64,000 nucleotides of DNA from Treponema sp. (GTDB taxonomy: Bacteria > Spirochaetota > Spirochaetia > Treponematales > Treponemataceae): NCBI GenBank assembly GCA_016293915.1, contig JAEDCY010000008.1, positions 1 to 64,000 of the forward strand. The letters run 5' to 3'. Positions 7,961 through 17,045 of this stretch are shown here, one piece after another (positions within the stretch are counted from its first letter, which is position 1; each line of letters opens with the position of its first letter). Under the pieces are notes generated by a model. That model was not told where the DNA came from and searched no databases. It worked only from the letters and a program-made list of their open reading frames with translations. The translations under genes were made by a program, and so were the position numbers.

Positions 7961-8231
7961 TATACTTCGAATAGGAAGTTATTATGTTTATTTCTGGATG
8001 AATGAAAACTCCGAACCTGTACATGTACATGTTAATGAAGGTAGTCCAGATGTGAATTCAACAAAACTGTGGCTTACAAAAGCTGGCGGTTGTATTGAGG
8101 CTAATAATAACAGTCATATTCCCAAAACAAAACTGAACAAAATAAAAGAAATCGTTTCCAATAACCATTTTTATATTTGTCAGAAATGGGTTGAAATATT
8201 CGGAAACGATTCTTTGAAGTTTTATTGTTAA
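7953..8231 (+). CDS. DUF4160 family protein, 92 aa
   Basis: The start MPNILRIGSYYVYFWMNENS and the EPVHVHVNEG block match the DUF4160 pattern (MP-LRIG-Y-FYF...EP-HVHV). The start is TTG at 7953, supported by GGAGG about 8 nt upstream within the preceding gene. Function of the family is unknown; members are found in small two-gene cassettes. It ends 3 nt before the convergent dehydrogenase gene. Confidence 0.8.
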   Translation: MPNILRIGSYYVYFWMNENSEPVHVHVNEGSPDVNSTKLWLTKAGGCIEANNNSHIPKTKLNKIKEIVSNNHFYICQKWVEIFGNDSLKFYC

Positions 8232-8234
8232 TTT

Positions 8235-8981
8235 CTATCTGAAAAGCTGCGGGAAATCTGCGGCTTTTTTTACGGCTTCTTCGAGTGGTAGTCCAGTAAA
8301 TGATTGTGCACCCAGGTTGCGGCCACTCTTTTTGTCGTCAATAAAGGCTCCCACAACGATTCCTGGAATTACACTGTCCGGGTCGTTTGGAGCGTTTGGA
8401 CCGCCTAAGTCTGTGCGGCACCAGCCCGGGTCTGTAAGGTTGATGCAGACATCTGTGCCATCCAACTTGCCGGCCAGGTCACTTGTTACCTTGTCCAGGG
8501 CTGCTTTACTTGCAGAGTAGCCTGCCTGCTCCGGTTCGTTACGGATTCCGCTTGTTGTGTTGATTACACGGCCCCAGCCTCGCTCTATCATTTTTGGAAT
8601 AAAGTGATAGCAGAGCATCATTGGGGCAATAGTATTGATTACAAAGCTCTTTTCGTAATCTTCTGCAGGGGTTTTCCAGTAGTCGGTGCGGTAGGCAATC
8701 TGAACTGCGGCATCGTTAAAAAGAATATCTACAGGTTTTCCGTGGGCATCAATTTCTTCTATCATTTTCTGAACTTGTGAAAGGTCAGAAAGTTCTGCGG
8801 CTATATCATAAGCTTCTACGCCCATTGCTTTGACCTCTGCGAGAACGGCTGCAGTGTGTTCAAGCGAACGGCTGTGCAAAATCAAATTACAGCCCTTGCT
8901 TGCCATAAACTTTGCGATTCTGTAGCCGATTCCACGGTTTGCGCCGGTTACCAGCGCCCATTTTCCTTTTACGTCTGTCAT
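8235..8981 (-). CDS. Short-chain dehydrogenase/reductase, 248 aa
   Basis: Classical SDR with the nucleotide-binding TGANRGIG (about residues 13-20), NDAA, the catalytic Ser in NTTSG and YSASK (about 156-160) with Tyr and Lys. It should be an NAD(P)-dependent oxidoreductase in the cytoplasm; the substrate cannot be read from sequence. The ATG at 8981 has GGAG at 6-nt spacing, so an ATG four codons upstream is not used. A broken NAD-dependent epimerase gene lies upstream on the same strand. Confidence 0.88.
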   Translation of the reverse strand: MTDVKGKWALVTGANRGIGYRIAKFMASKGCNLILHSRSLEHTAAVLAEVKAMGVEAYDIAAELSDLSQVQKMIEEIDAHGKPVDILFNDAAVQIAYRTDYWKTPAEDYEKSFVINTIAPMMLCYHFIPKMIERGWGRVINTTSGIRNEPEQAGYSASKAALDKVTSDLAGKLDGTDVCINLTDPGWCRTDLGGPNAPNDPDSVIPGIVVGAFIDDKKSGRNLGAQSFTGLPLEEAVKKAADFPQLFR

Positions 8982-9131
8982 AATTTTCTCCAAAAATAAT
9001 ATAAAAACAAAGATGAAAAGGATAATAAAGATAAGATTTTCCTAACTGTACAACCAGGAACTTCAAAAGTTAAATGAGTTTTAAAACTTCAGCGCTATCT
9101 TTAAAATCTTTTCATCTTTTATATCTTGTTT

Positions 9132-9523
9132 CTATTTCATCCTTTCAATTATCTCATCGCACCACTTGTCAAAATCCGGGTCTTCTACCTGGCATTCGGG
9201 GTGGGCGAGAACGTATTCTATTGTCTCTCTGATTCCCTGATCTGCTCGTTTCGTTGCCACAAAATCAGGAACAAGCGACTTTAATTTACTGCAGTTAAAA
9301 ACAACAGAGTTTGCCTTGTCTCCGTGAACTCCGAGAGGCACGCTTCTTGCATCATAAGTGTGACTCGGGCGGATAATCGTTACAGGGAAGTTCTCTTCTC
9401 GGTAAAGCTTCATCAGATAATCTTCGCAGGCAACGTCAAAGGTCATGCCATTCAGCTTTTCAGCCGCAGCTTAGATATTGCTATGCTGATAGTGCCGGTT
9501 CCGCCTATGAATAGTGCTTTCAT
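9132..9523 (-). pseudogene. Internally deleted NAD-dependent epimerase/dehydratase
   Basis: A good start (GGAG then ATG at 9523) opens MKALFIGGTGTIS, a typical Rossmann N-terminus, but the frame stops after 23 codons (ISKLRLKS). A few bases on, another frame continues with NGMTFDVACEDYLMKLYREE and FPVTIIRPSHTYD, which is the C-terminal third of the same family. The middle, roughly 100 or more residues, is absent and the two pieces are out of frame. This is a clear deletion pseudogene. Confidence 0.8.
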
Positions 9524-9561
9524 AAGATCTCCATAATTAATTATAAAATGCGTGAGGGATT

Positions 9562-9655
9562 GTAGGGGCGCGAAGCGGCCACCGCAACGAAGTGAGGAGG
9601 CTGGAGCGACAGCGGAACCCCGAAAAGCCCGACGGCAGCTGGCTGCCGTCACGCC
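9562..9655 (-). repeat. GC-rich structured repeat, copy 3
   Basis: On the minus strand it reads GGGCGT, a perfect 8-bp hairpin (9631-9638 with 9643-9650), TCGGGC, then CCGCTGTCGCTCCAGCC. This is the same word order as the copies at 3991-4160 and 4355-4525, with a different hairpin. It lies in the 324-bp gap between the epimerase pseudogene and uvrA. Confidence 0.6.
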
Positions 9656-9830
9656 CATTTGTTTTTACAGACTAGCCTTTCCGCCAAAGAGCAACGGTGT
9701 TATCAGCTTCTGCGGTGTTTTTTTATTTATGTGAATATTTTACCCCGTTTTTTTAAATCAAAAATAAATCATCTCTGATTAAATTGTATGAATCTATATT
9801 TTTCCTTATCTTTCAAAAAACTATACATTT

Positions 9831-9839
9831 TGCTATACT
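9831..9839 (+). promoter_or_regulatory. Extended -10 box of uvrA
   Basis: TGCTATACT ends 8 nt before the uvrA ATG. The AAAGGAAT between box and ATG looks like a ribosome binding site but would barely be transcribed from this promoter, so either another promoter exists upstream or the message is nearly leaderless. Confidence 0.45.
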
Positions 9840-9847
9840 AAAGGAAT

Positions 9848-12682
9848 ATGAAAGACGAAATGATAGTAATCCGTGGTGCGCGTGAGCATAATTTAAAGAA
9901 TATTGATGTAACTTTTCCGCGTAACAAGCTGGTTGTAATTTCTGGTTTAAGTGGCTCGGGTAAATCTTCGCTGGCTTTTGATACTCTTTTTGCAGAAGGC
10001 CAGCGCCGTTATATGGAAAGTCTTTCAAGCTATGCACGCCAGTTTCTTGGACGTATGGATAAGCCTGATGTTGATTTGATAGAAGGTTTGTCTCCTGCTA
10101 TTTCTATTGAACAAAAATCTACAAATAAAAATCCGCGTTCTACTGTGGGCACAATCACTGAAATATATGATTTTTACCGGCTTCTTTATGCACGCTGCGG
10201 TCATGCCCACTGTCCAAACTGTGGCCGCGAAATCCGTGAGCAGAGTGTAGACCAGATTATTGACACCGTTATGGGTTGGGAAGACGGCACTAAAATGCAG
10301 ATTCTCGCTCCTGTTATCCGTGGAAAAAAAGGTGAACACCAGAAGATTCTGGATGATGCCAAGGCTTCTGGCTTTGTTCGGGCACGAATTGACGGTGTAA
10401 TGGCTGAACTTGATGAGACAAATAAACTTGATAAACAGAAAAAGCATACAATCGAAATTGTTGTAGATCGAATTGTAAAGACCGACGAGGTAAGAAGTCG
10501 TCTTGCAGATTCTATTGAAATCGCTTTGAAAAATGCTAACGGAATTGTTGTTGTTACCCGCCGCGTTGGCGATAAAGATGAGGAGGTTTTCTTCAGTCAG
10601 AAGAATGCCTGTCCGGACTGTGGAATTTCTATTCCTGATTTACAGCCTCGTCTTTTTTCTTTTAACAATCCTTTTGGTGCCTGCCCGGAATGTACAGGTC
10701 TTGGTGAAAAAATGGAATGGGACTTTAATAAGATTCTGCCAGATCGTTCTTTGAGCTTCAATGAGCGTGCTTTCCCATTCTTTAATCCTGATAGTGAATG
10801 GAATCATTCTATGTTTCAGGCTGTTGCAGATGCAGAAGGTTTTACTCTGGACACACCAATTTCCCGCTTGACTGCCAGTCAGTTTGAGTACCTTTGGAAT
10901 GGAGACCCGGACCGCAAGATTCAATGGGTTTATAAAAAGCAGAACGGGGAAGGTTACAGCGAGTATAACCGTCCATGGCCCGGAGTTCTAAACGAAATGA
11001 AGCGCCGTCACGCAGAAGCATGGGGCGACAGTATGCGTGCCAACATAGAAGAAAAGTTTATGAAGGTTGGTCACTGTTCCTGCTGTAATGGTCAGCGTCT
11101 TCGTAAGGAAGCTCTTGGGGTGACTGTAGGTGGTAAGAATATCTGGGAACTCTGCTGTCTTTCTGTTTCTGACTCTATAGACTTTTTTGATAATCTTAAG
11201 CTTACTGAAAGTGAAGAGCAAATTGCAGCTCAGGTAATAAAAGAAATTCGTGCACGTCTGCGTTTTTTGCGTGATGTTGGACTTGACTATCTTACTATGG
11301 AGCGTGCTGCTGAAACTTTAAGCGGTGGCGAGGCTCAGCGAATCCGCCTTGCAACACAAATCGGATCTGCCCTCTGCGGTGTTATGTACATTCTCGATGA
11401 GCCTTCCATTGGTTTGCATCAGCGCGACAACCAGCGCCTCATAGACACACTGCTCAGCCTTCGCGACAATGGCAACACCGTAATTGTAGTAGAACACGAC
11501 GAACAGACTCTGCGCACAGCAGACTACCTTATAGACATAGGTCCCGGCGCGGGCGTTAATGGCGGACGGGTAGTTGCCGCCGGCACTCCTACAGAAGTTG
11601 CAAAGGTAAAGGAAAGCCTTACCGGTCAGTACCTGGCCGGCACCCTTCGTATGGACGTTCCTAAGACTCGCCGCCCTGGCAACGGAAACTTCATCAAAGT
11701 TATCGGCGTAACCGAACACAACCTCAAAAACGTAAGCATACAGATTCCGCTTGGAACCTTTACCTGTATAACCGGCGTAAGTGGCTCAGGAAAATCAACT
11801 CTGATGAGTGACGTATTGTACCCGGCTCTCAGCAATCGAGTTATGCGCACAAACTATGATGTAGGCGAGTGCGAAGGTGTAGAAGGCGCGGAGTTTATAG
11901 ATAAAGTAATCAATATAGACCAGAGCCCGATCGGCCGCACCCCACGCTCTAACCCAGCAACTTATATTGGAGTCTTCGACGCAATCCGCGACCTTTTTGC
12001 AAGCCTGCCCGAATCAAAAGCCCGCGGTTACCTTAAAGGCCGCTTCAGTTTTAATGTAAAAGGCGGTCGCTGCGAAGCCTGCCAGGGTGCAGGAGAAAAC
12101 GTAATTGAAATGAACTTCCTGCCCGACGTATATGTTCAGTGCGAGGTCTGCGGCGGAAAGCGCTTCAACAAAGAAACTCTGGAAGTGACTTATAAAGGTA
12201 AATCCATCAACGACGTACTAAATATGTCCATAGACGAAGCCTGCGACTTTTTTGCAAGCATCCCTCATATTGCCCGTAAGCTGGAAACTATGAAATCAGT
12301 TGGACTTGGCTACATAGAACTTGGCCAAAATGCACTAACGCTTAGCGGTGGTGAGGCCCAGCGTGTAAAACTTGCCAACGAGCTTGCCCGCGTTTCAACA
12401 GGAAAAACTCTCTATATAATGGATGAGCCTACAACAGGTCTTCATTTTGCAGATGTTAAGCAGCTTATGAGTGTGATTCAGCGTCTTGTGGATCAGGGAA
12501 ACTCTGTTGTAATGATTGAACACAATCTCGATGTAATATGCCAGGCTGATTATATAATTGATCTTGGTCCAGAAGGCGGTTTCCGCGGTGGTAACATTAT
12601 TGCAACCGGTACTCCGGAAGAAGTTGCCCGCGAGCCTAAGAGCTACACCGGCCAGTTTATAAAGGGGCAGCTGGGACTATAG
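9848..12682 (+). CDS. uvrA: Excinuclease ABC subunit A, 944 aa
   Basis: DNA damage recognition ATPase of nucleotide excision repair. It has two ABC modules with Walker A GLSGSGKSS (about residue 33) and GVSGSGKST (about 640) and two signatures LSGGEAQRI and LSGGEAQRV. Zinc motifs are CPNCGREI near 120, CPDCG...CPEC near 255-280, and CEACQGAGE...CEVCGGKRF near 740-765. Length is standard. The next gene starts 6 nt after its stop, so the LptD-like gene is co-transcribed. Codon usage in the middle third shifts towards C-ending codons, which is mildly unusual. Confidence 0.98.
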   Translation: MKDEMIVIRGAREHNLKNIDVTFPRNKLVVISGLSGSGKSSLAFDTLFAEGQRRYMESLSSYARQFLGRMDKPDVDLIEGLSPAISIEQKSTNKNPRSTVGTITEIYDFYRLLYARCGHAHCPNCGREIREQSVDQIIDTVMGWEDGTKMQILAPVIRGKKGEHQKILDDAKASGFVRARIDGVMAELDETNKLDKQKKHTIEIVVDRIVKTDEVRSRLADSIEIALKNANGIVVVTRRVGDKDEEVFFSQKNACPDCGISIPDLQPRLFSFNNPFGACPECTGLGEKMEWDFNKILPDRSLSFNERAFPFFNPDSEWNHSMFQAVADAEGFTLDTPISRLTASQFEYLWNGDPDRKIQWVYKKQNGEGYSEYNRPWPGVLNEMKRRHAEAWGDSMRANIEEKFMKVGHCSCCNGQRLRKEALGVTVGGKNIWELCCLSVSDSIDFFDNLKLTESEEQIAAQVIKEIRARLRFLRDVGLDYLTMERAAETLSGGEAQRIRLATQIGSALCGVMYILDEPSIGLHQRDNQRLIDTLLSLRDNGNTVIVVEHDEQTLRTADYLIDIGPGAGVNGGRVVAAGTPTEVAKVKESLTGQYLAGTLRMDVPKTRRPGNGNFIKVIGVTEHNLKNVSIQIPLGTFTCITGVSGSGKSTLMSDVLYPALSNRVMRTNYDVGECEGVEGAEFIDKVINIDQSPIGRTPRSNPATYIGVFDAIRDLFASLPESKARGYLKGRFSFNVKGGRCEACQGAGENVIEMNFLPDVYVQCEVCGGKRFNKETLEVTYKGKSINDVLNMSIDEACDFFASIPHIARKLETMKSVGLGYIELGQNALTLSGGEAQRVKLANELARVSTGKTLYIMDEPTTGLHFADVKQLMSVIQRLVDQGNSVVMIEHNLDVICQADYIIDLGPEGGFRGGNIIATGTPEEVAREPKSYTGQFIKGQLGL

Positions 12683-12688
12683 CTTTTT

Positions 12689-15600
12689 ATGAATCGTCGT
12701 TTATTTTTTGCATCAATTTTTGTTTTTCTCTTAAGCCTGCCTGTTTTTTCACAGAGTGATGATGATTTAGAAGAACCAAAAGAACCGGAAATTACTGTTA
12801 TTACTATAAATAATGCCCGCCAGACTTCATATAAAAAAAATGAAGACACCGGCAACGATTCAATAGTTCTCGAAGGTTCTGTATCACTTACAGTTCAAAA
12901 AGGTCAGTCAACCAACGAAATTACGGCAGACAAAATCACATACGATCGAAAAACAGAAATGCTTTATGCCGAAGGAAATGTTGAAGTTATAATGAAAAGC
13001 AGTGCTTCGGGAAAAGACAAGGCAAATGCAAATTCTCTTCTTTTGAATACATCTACACTTGAAGGTGTGTTTGATGGAGGACGTGTTATCCAGACTCAGA
13101 GCGATGCACTAAATCTTCCTTCCGGTTCAACTCTTATTGTTTTTTCTGAAGTTTTTGGAAAAGGAAATGAAAGTGTTATAACTTTTAAAAATTCAAGTCT
13201 TACATTCTGTGATGAAGATCCTCCCCACTGGCATATTGATTCAACTCGTACCTGGCTGCTTCCTGGCGGCGAGTTTGCATTCTTTAATGCTATTCTTTAT
13301 GTTGGTGTAATTCCTGTAATGTATTTTCCGGCTTTCTATTATCCAAAGGATGAATTGATTTTTAATCCTGTATTTAATTATACAAGACGCGAAGGTCATT
13401 CTATTCAAACTACAACATATTTGTGGGGTAGAAAACCTCTTGAATCATCGACAACAACATCTGACAGTTCAAATGTCTCTTCCGATTCATTAAGAGGTGT
13501 TTTTAGTTTTATAAAATCAGATACATTAAAAGAGCAGGTTAGAGAAGGTCTTGTGCTTCATAATCTGGATGAAGATTATCGAGGTGACACATCTCATTAT
13601 GTAAAGATTATGGCCGACTGGTATTCCAATCTTGGTTTTATGGCCGGCATTGATGGAAAACTTAATCCCTGGGAAACTTATATTTCCAGACTTGATTTTG
13701 GTTTTTATCTTGGATTAAGTAATACCTTGTTTAAGGATAGCTCAAGAGCTGTTTATCATCCATTCTCGAAATCAGGAAGAATGTATAAAGATTCCTCTTC
13801 CTTCATGGGAATTAAGCTGCCTTTCAGATACAGCACTAATTTCCAATTTGAATTATCAAAGCCTTTTAGAGTATCTCTTGCATTACCTGTTTATTCTGAC
13901 CCTTATTATGCTTATGATTTTCTGAATAACAGACATGAAACAATGGACTGGATTTCCTATCTTCTTGATAATTCTCAGAATTCAACGGATGAAATTTCGA
14001 TTACCGAAGTTTCTTCTTATGCATGGACTCTTAAGACATCGTATTCTCCATCTCTTCCAGAATTTTTCAGACCATATCTGACATCAGTAACAATTTCAAC
14101 AGAATCAAGTGTAAATATTTCATCAAAAAATACAGAATTTACTTATCTTAAAGATGGCGTCAGAATAACAAATTATGATAAAAACGAATATGAAGAAGAA
14201 TGGTTATCTTATACTCCAAACAGAAAGTTTTATTATCCTTCTCTCATAACTCCAATTTCAGCTTCAATTTCTGGAGGAGGAACTCTTTTCTCCTGGCCGC
14301 CATATAAAAGATCTTCTACAAAGAACCTTCCATATATAATTTCTATGAATAAGCCGGATGAACTTAAAACTGAAAAACAGCTGGAGACAGAAAAAAAAGC
14401 AGCAGAAGCTGAACGCAAAAAAAAGGAAGGTCTGGAAGTTGAGCCTGAAGAAGAGATAAAAGATGAAGAGGAAGAAGAAAATCCGTTTACTCTTCCTGAG
14501 CTTGAATTTGCTGTAAATAAAGAAACAGTAGATGATACAATTGCCTATAAACTTGATTACTCGCTTGGATTTAATATTCAGGATCAGATGGCTTATAACG
14601 CTGCTAATCTTCATACATCTGATGATTTTCAATGGGAAAGAGTCCGCTCAAATATGTATATTATTAAGCTCCCGGCTTCTCTTTCAAGCAGATTTAACTA
14701 TGGTGGAAATTTCCTGACAGTAGAGAACAGATTTTCTTCAACACCGATATTTCAGGAGCATTCATATATATCACCTGATGCCGGATATACAGACAAAGAA
14801 ATTGACAATCTGAGACTTGCAGATTATAAGGCTGAAAACAGGGATGTAATCAATTCAAATAGTGTTGTTTTGAAACCGTTTTTATTTTTTCCTGTAATTA
14901 GTGATACAAGTCTTTCATGGAATTCTTCTATTAAATTATATCGAAGAATTTTTACAGGAACAGCAAGCGAACCGAAATGGGATGATAAAGGAATGGATAT
15001 TGGAGATGAGGAATGTATAACCGTCAATTCTCTTGCTGCTGATATCAGAGCAAAAGAATTTAATGATAAGGTTATTCAATCCCTAAGACTTGAAGCTATT
15101 ATGCCTCCATTGCTTAAAAAGTATACGGCAACTTTAGGACTTACATTCCCTTATGTATCTGCTTCAATAAGTACTGGTTTTGAAGAAGTAAAAAGAGATG
15201 CAGTTGATGTAAATGAAAAATGGAAGAAAAGTCCTTTGAATCAGAGTCTTTCTGTATCTCTCTTTAATTCAAAACTAACTTTTTCTGAAAATTATACTTA
15301 TAATCTTGAAGATAATAATCATGAAAGTCTTAAGTTTTCTGCTTCGGCATATGGAATGAATTTTTCATATACAATGGCTTATGTTCAAGGTTATGATTTT
15401 AATGATGGCTGGATAATCCGAAAAGAAAAAGAATTTCTTCCTTATTCTTTATCATTTTCTTATCAGTCACCGGATAAAACATTCTTTAAATGGTTTAACC
15501 GAATTGCTGTAACACCGGGACTTAGTACCAGTATTGTAGCTGATTTACTTAGACCAACAAACAGTTATTTTATTTTTTCTCCTTATATAAAATTCAGAGT

Positions 15601-15991
15601 TCATGAATTATTTGATATTACTTTTTCTGCAACAACCCGAAACTCGGTTCTTTACTGGTATTTCCATAATGAACCAGGCGATTTGTACAGTGAGTGGGGA
15701 GGATTCCCTGGTAATATCATAAAAGATTTGATTGATTCTTTCCGTTTTGATAATGAAAAATTGAGAAAAAACTCGGGATTCAAGCTTAAATCATTGAATA
15801 TGACAATTTCGCATGATCTTCATGACTGGAAATTTAATATGACAATGAAAATTGAACCACGTTTAATTACCGAAAACGGCAAAAAGTACTTTGATTTTAA
15901 GCCATATATAACAATTGGAGTAATATGGAAGCCAATGGAGAGCATGAAAACCAGCATTGTTGATAATTACGGCGAATGGAAACTGGAGTAG
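12689..15991 (+). CDS. lptD: LptD/OstA-like outer-membrane assembly protein, 1100 aa
   Basis: A signal peptide (about 1-21, ending LPVFSQS) precedes an OstA/LptA-type domain (about 55-170: VLEGSVSLTVQKG, ITADKITYDRKTEMLYAEGNVEV) and a long aromatic-rich region with the alternating pattern of a beta barrel. A highly acidic Lys/Glu insert near 560-605 is probably an exposed loop. Treponemes lack classical lipopolysaccharide but keep such a gene next to uvrA, so the cargo may be another glycolipid or lipid; that is inference. The start has no Shine-Dalgarno sequence and lies 6 nt after uvrA. Confidence 0.85.
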   Translation: MNRRLFFASIFVFLLSLPVFSQSDDDLEEPKEPEITVITINNARQTSYKKNEDTGNDSIVLEGSVSLTVQKGQSTNEITADKITYDRKTEMLYAEGNVEVIMKSSASGKDKANANSLLLNTSTLEGVFDGGRVIQTQSDALNLPSGSTLIVFSEVFGKGNESVITFKNSSLTFCDEDPPHWHIDSTRTWLLPGGEFAFFNAILYVGVIPVMYFPAFYYPKDELIFNPVFNYTRREGHSIQTTTYLWGRKPLESSTTTSDSSNVSSDSLRGVFSFIKSDTLKEQVREGLVLHNLDEDYRGDTSHYVKIMADWYSNLGFMAGIDGKLNPWETYISRLDFGFYLGLSNTLFKDSSRAVYHPFSKSGRMYKDSSSFMGIKLPFRYSTNFQFELSKPFRVSLALPVYSDPYYAYDFLNNRHETMDWISYLLDNSQNSTDEISITEVSSYAWTLKTSYSPSLPEFFRPYLTSVTISTESSVNISSKNTEFTYLKDGVRITNYDKNEYEEEWLSYTPNRKFYYPSLITPISASISGGGTLFSWPPYKRSSTKNLPYIISMNKPDELKTEKQLETEKKAAEAERKKKEGLEVEPEEEIKDEEEEENPFTLPELEFAVNKETVDDTIAYKLDYSLGFNIQDQMAYNAANLHTSDDFQWERVRSNMYIIKLPASLSSRFNYGGNFLTVENRFSSTPIFQEHSYISPDAGYTDKEIDNLRLADYKAENRDVINSNSVVLKPFLFFPVISDTSLSWNSSIKLYRRIFTGTASEPKWDDKGMDIGDEECITVNSLAADIRAKEFNDKVIQSLRLEAIMPPLLKKYTATLGLTFPYVSASISTGFEEVKRDAVDVNEKWKKSPLNQSLSVSLFNSKLTFSENYTYNLEDNNHESLKFSASAYGMNFSYTMAYVQGYDFNDGWIIRKEKEFLPYSLSFSYQSPDKTFFKWFNRIAVTPGLSTSIVADLLRPTNSYFIFSPYIKFRVHELFDITFSATTRNSVLYWYFHNEPGDLYSEWGGFPGNIIKDLIDSFRFDNEKLRKNSGFKLKSLNMTISHDLHDWKFNMTMKIEPRLITENGKKYFDFKPYITIGVIWKPMESMKTSIVDNYGEWKLE

Positions 15992-16109
15992 CCTAAAGGC
16001 TCAAGCTGCGAGACTATGCGAGCAGCCTACGGTTCAAGCTGCTAGCAGCCGATAATCGAAATTATTGACAATTACTAAGTGATAATTGATAATATAATAA
16101 GAGGTATTT

Positions 16110-17045
16110 TTGAACGAATATACAATTGTAGTTCCAGATAACGACGTGCTTTCCTGCCTTTGTGGAACTAATGATAAAAATTTACAACTCATTGAAGAAC
16201 ATCTAGGGGTTCCTGTTTTTACAAAAGGAAATGAACTTTCGGTTGAAAATGCAGCTCCCGAAATCTGCCAGAAATTCCAGTTTATTGTAGATCGAATCGT
16301 AGACGAAGTTCAGTCCGGCGGAAAAAACAGCGACGACATTATACTTACCGTTCTTAATACAAAAAGAAAAATCGATGCAGACGAGATGGTAATTATGATT
16401 CCCGGTGCCCTTCGTCGTGTCTATCCGCGTACCCAGGGACAGGCTGAATATGTAAATCTGCTTCAAACCCATGATATGGTATTCTGTACAGGCTCTGCCG
16501 GAAGCGGAAAAACCTACCTTGCTGTAGCAGAAGCCCTCCGTCTCATACTCACACACAAGAAATCAAAATTAATAATAACCCGTCCTGTTGTAGAAGCAGG
16601 CGAGAGCCTCGGTTTTCTGCCGGGAGATCTCGAAGATAAAATTGACCCCTACCTGCGTCCGCTCCGAGACGCGATGGAAACAATCCTTCCGCCCGAATCT
16701 GTAAGAAGACTTTTTGAAGCAGGTATAGTAGAGGTTGCTCCTCTGGCTTATATGAGAGGACGTACACTAAATAATGCAGTTGTAATTCTGGATGAAGCTC
16801 AGAATACAACCTGCGCACAGATGAAAATGTTCCTTACCCGAATGGGTGAGAATACAAAGGTTTTTGTAACCGGCGACCCGAGCCAGATAGACCTTCCGAA
16901 AAAGCTTGAGTCCGGCTTAATGCATTCAATCAGTATATTATATAAAATAGAAGATATAGGTTTTATGGAGCTTACAGCAGAAGATGTTGTAAGAAATCCA
17001 TTAGTTAAGAAAATAGTAAAGGCGTATGAAAATGAAAAGGAATAA
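16110..17045 (+). CDS. phoH: PhoH family ATPase, 311 aa
   Basis: RNA-associated P-loop ATPase of the PhoH/YbeZ type, usually encoded next to ybeY as here. An N-terminal KH-like region (about 1-90) is followed by Walker A GSAGSGKT (about 128-135), VVEAGESLGFLPGD and Walker B VILDEAQN. The start is TTG at 16110 with AAGAGG 5 nt upstream. The downstream membrane phosphodiesterase gene begins inside its last codons (20-nt overlap), so this is the first gene of a tightly coupled five-gene operon. Confidence 0.93.
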   Translation: MNEYTIVVPDNDVLSCLCGTNDKNLQLIEEHLGVPVFTKGNELSVENAAPEICQKFQFIVDRIVDEVQSGGKNSDDIILTVLNTKRKIDADEMVIMIPGALRRVYPRTQGQAEYVNLLQTHDMVFCTGSAGSGKTYLAVAEALRLILTHKKSKLIITRPVVEAGESLGFLPGDLEDKIDPYLRPLRDAMETILPPESVRRLFEAGIVEVAPLAYMRGRTLNNAVVILDEAQNTTCAQMKMFLTRMGENTKVFVTGDPSQIDLPKKLESGLMHSISILYKIEDIGFMELTAEDVVRNPLVKKIVKAYENEKE

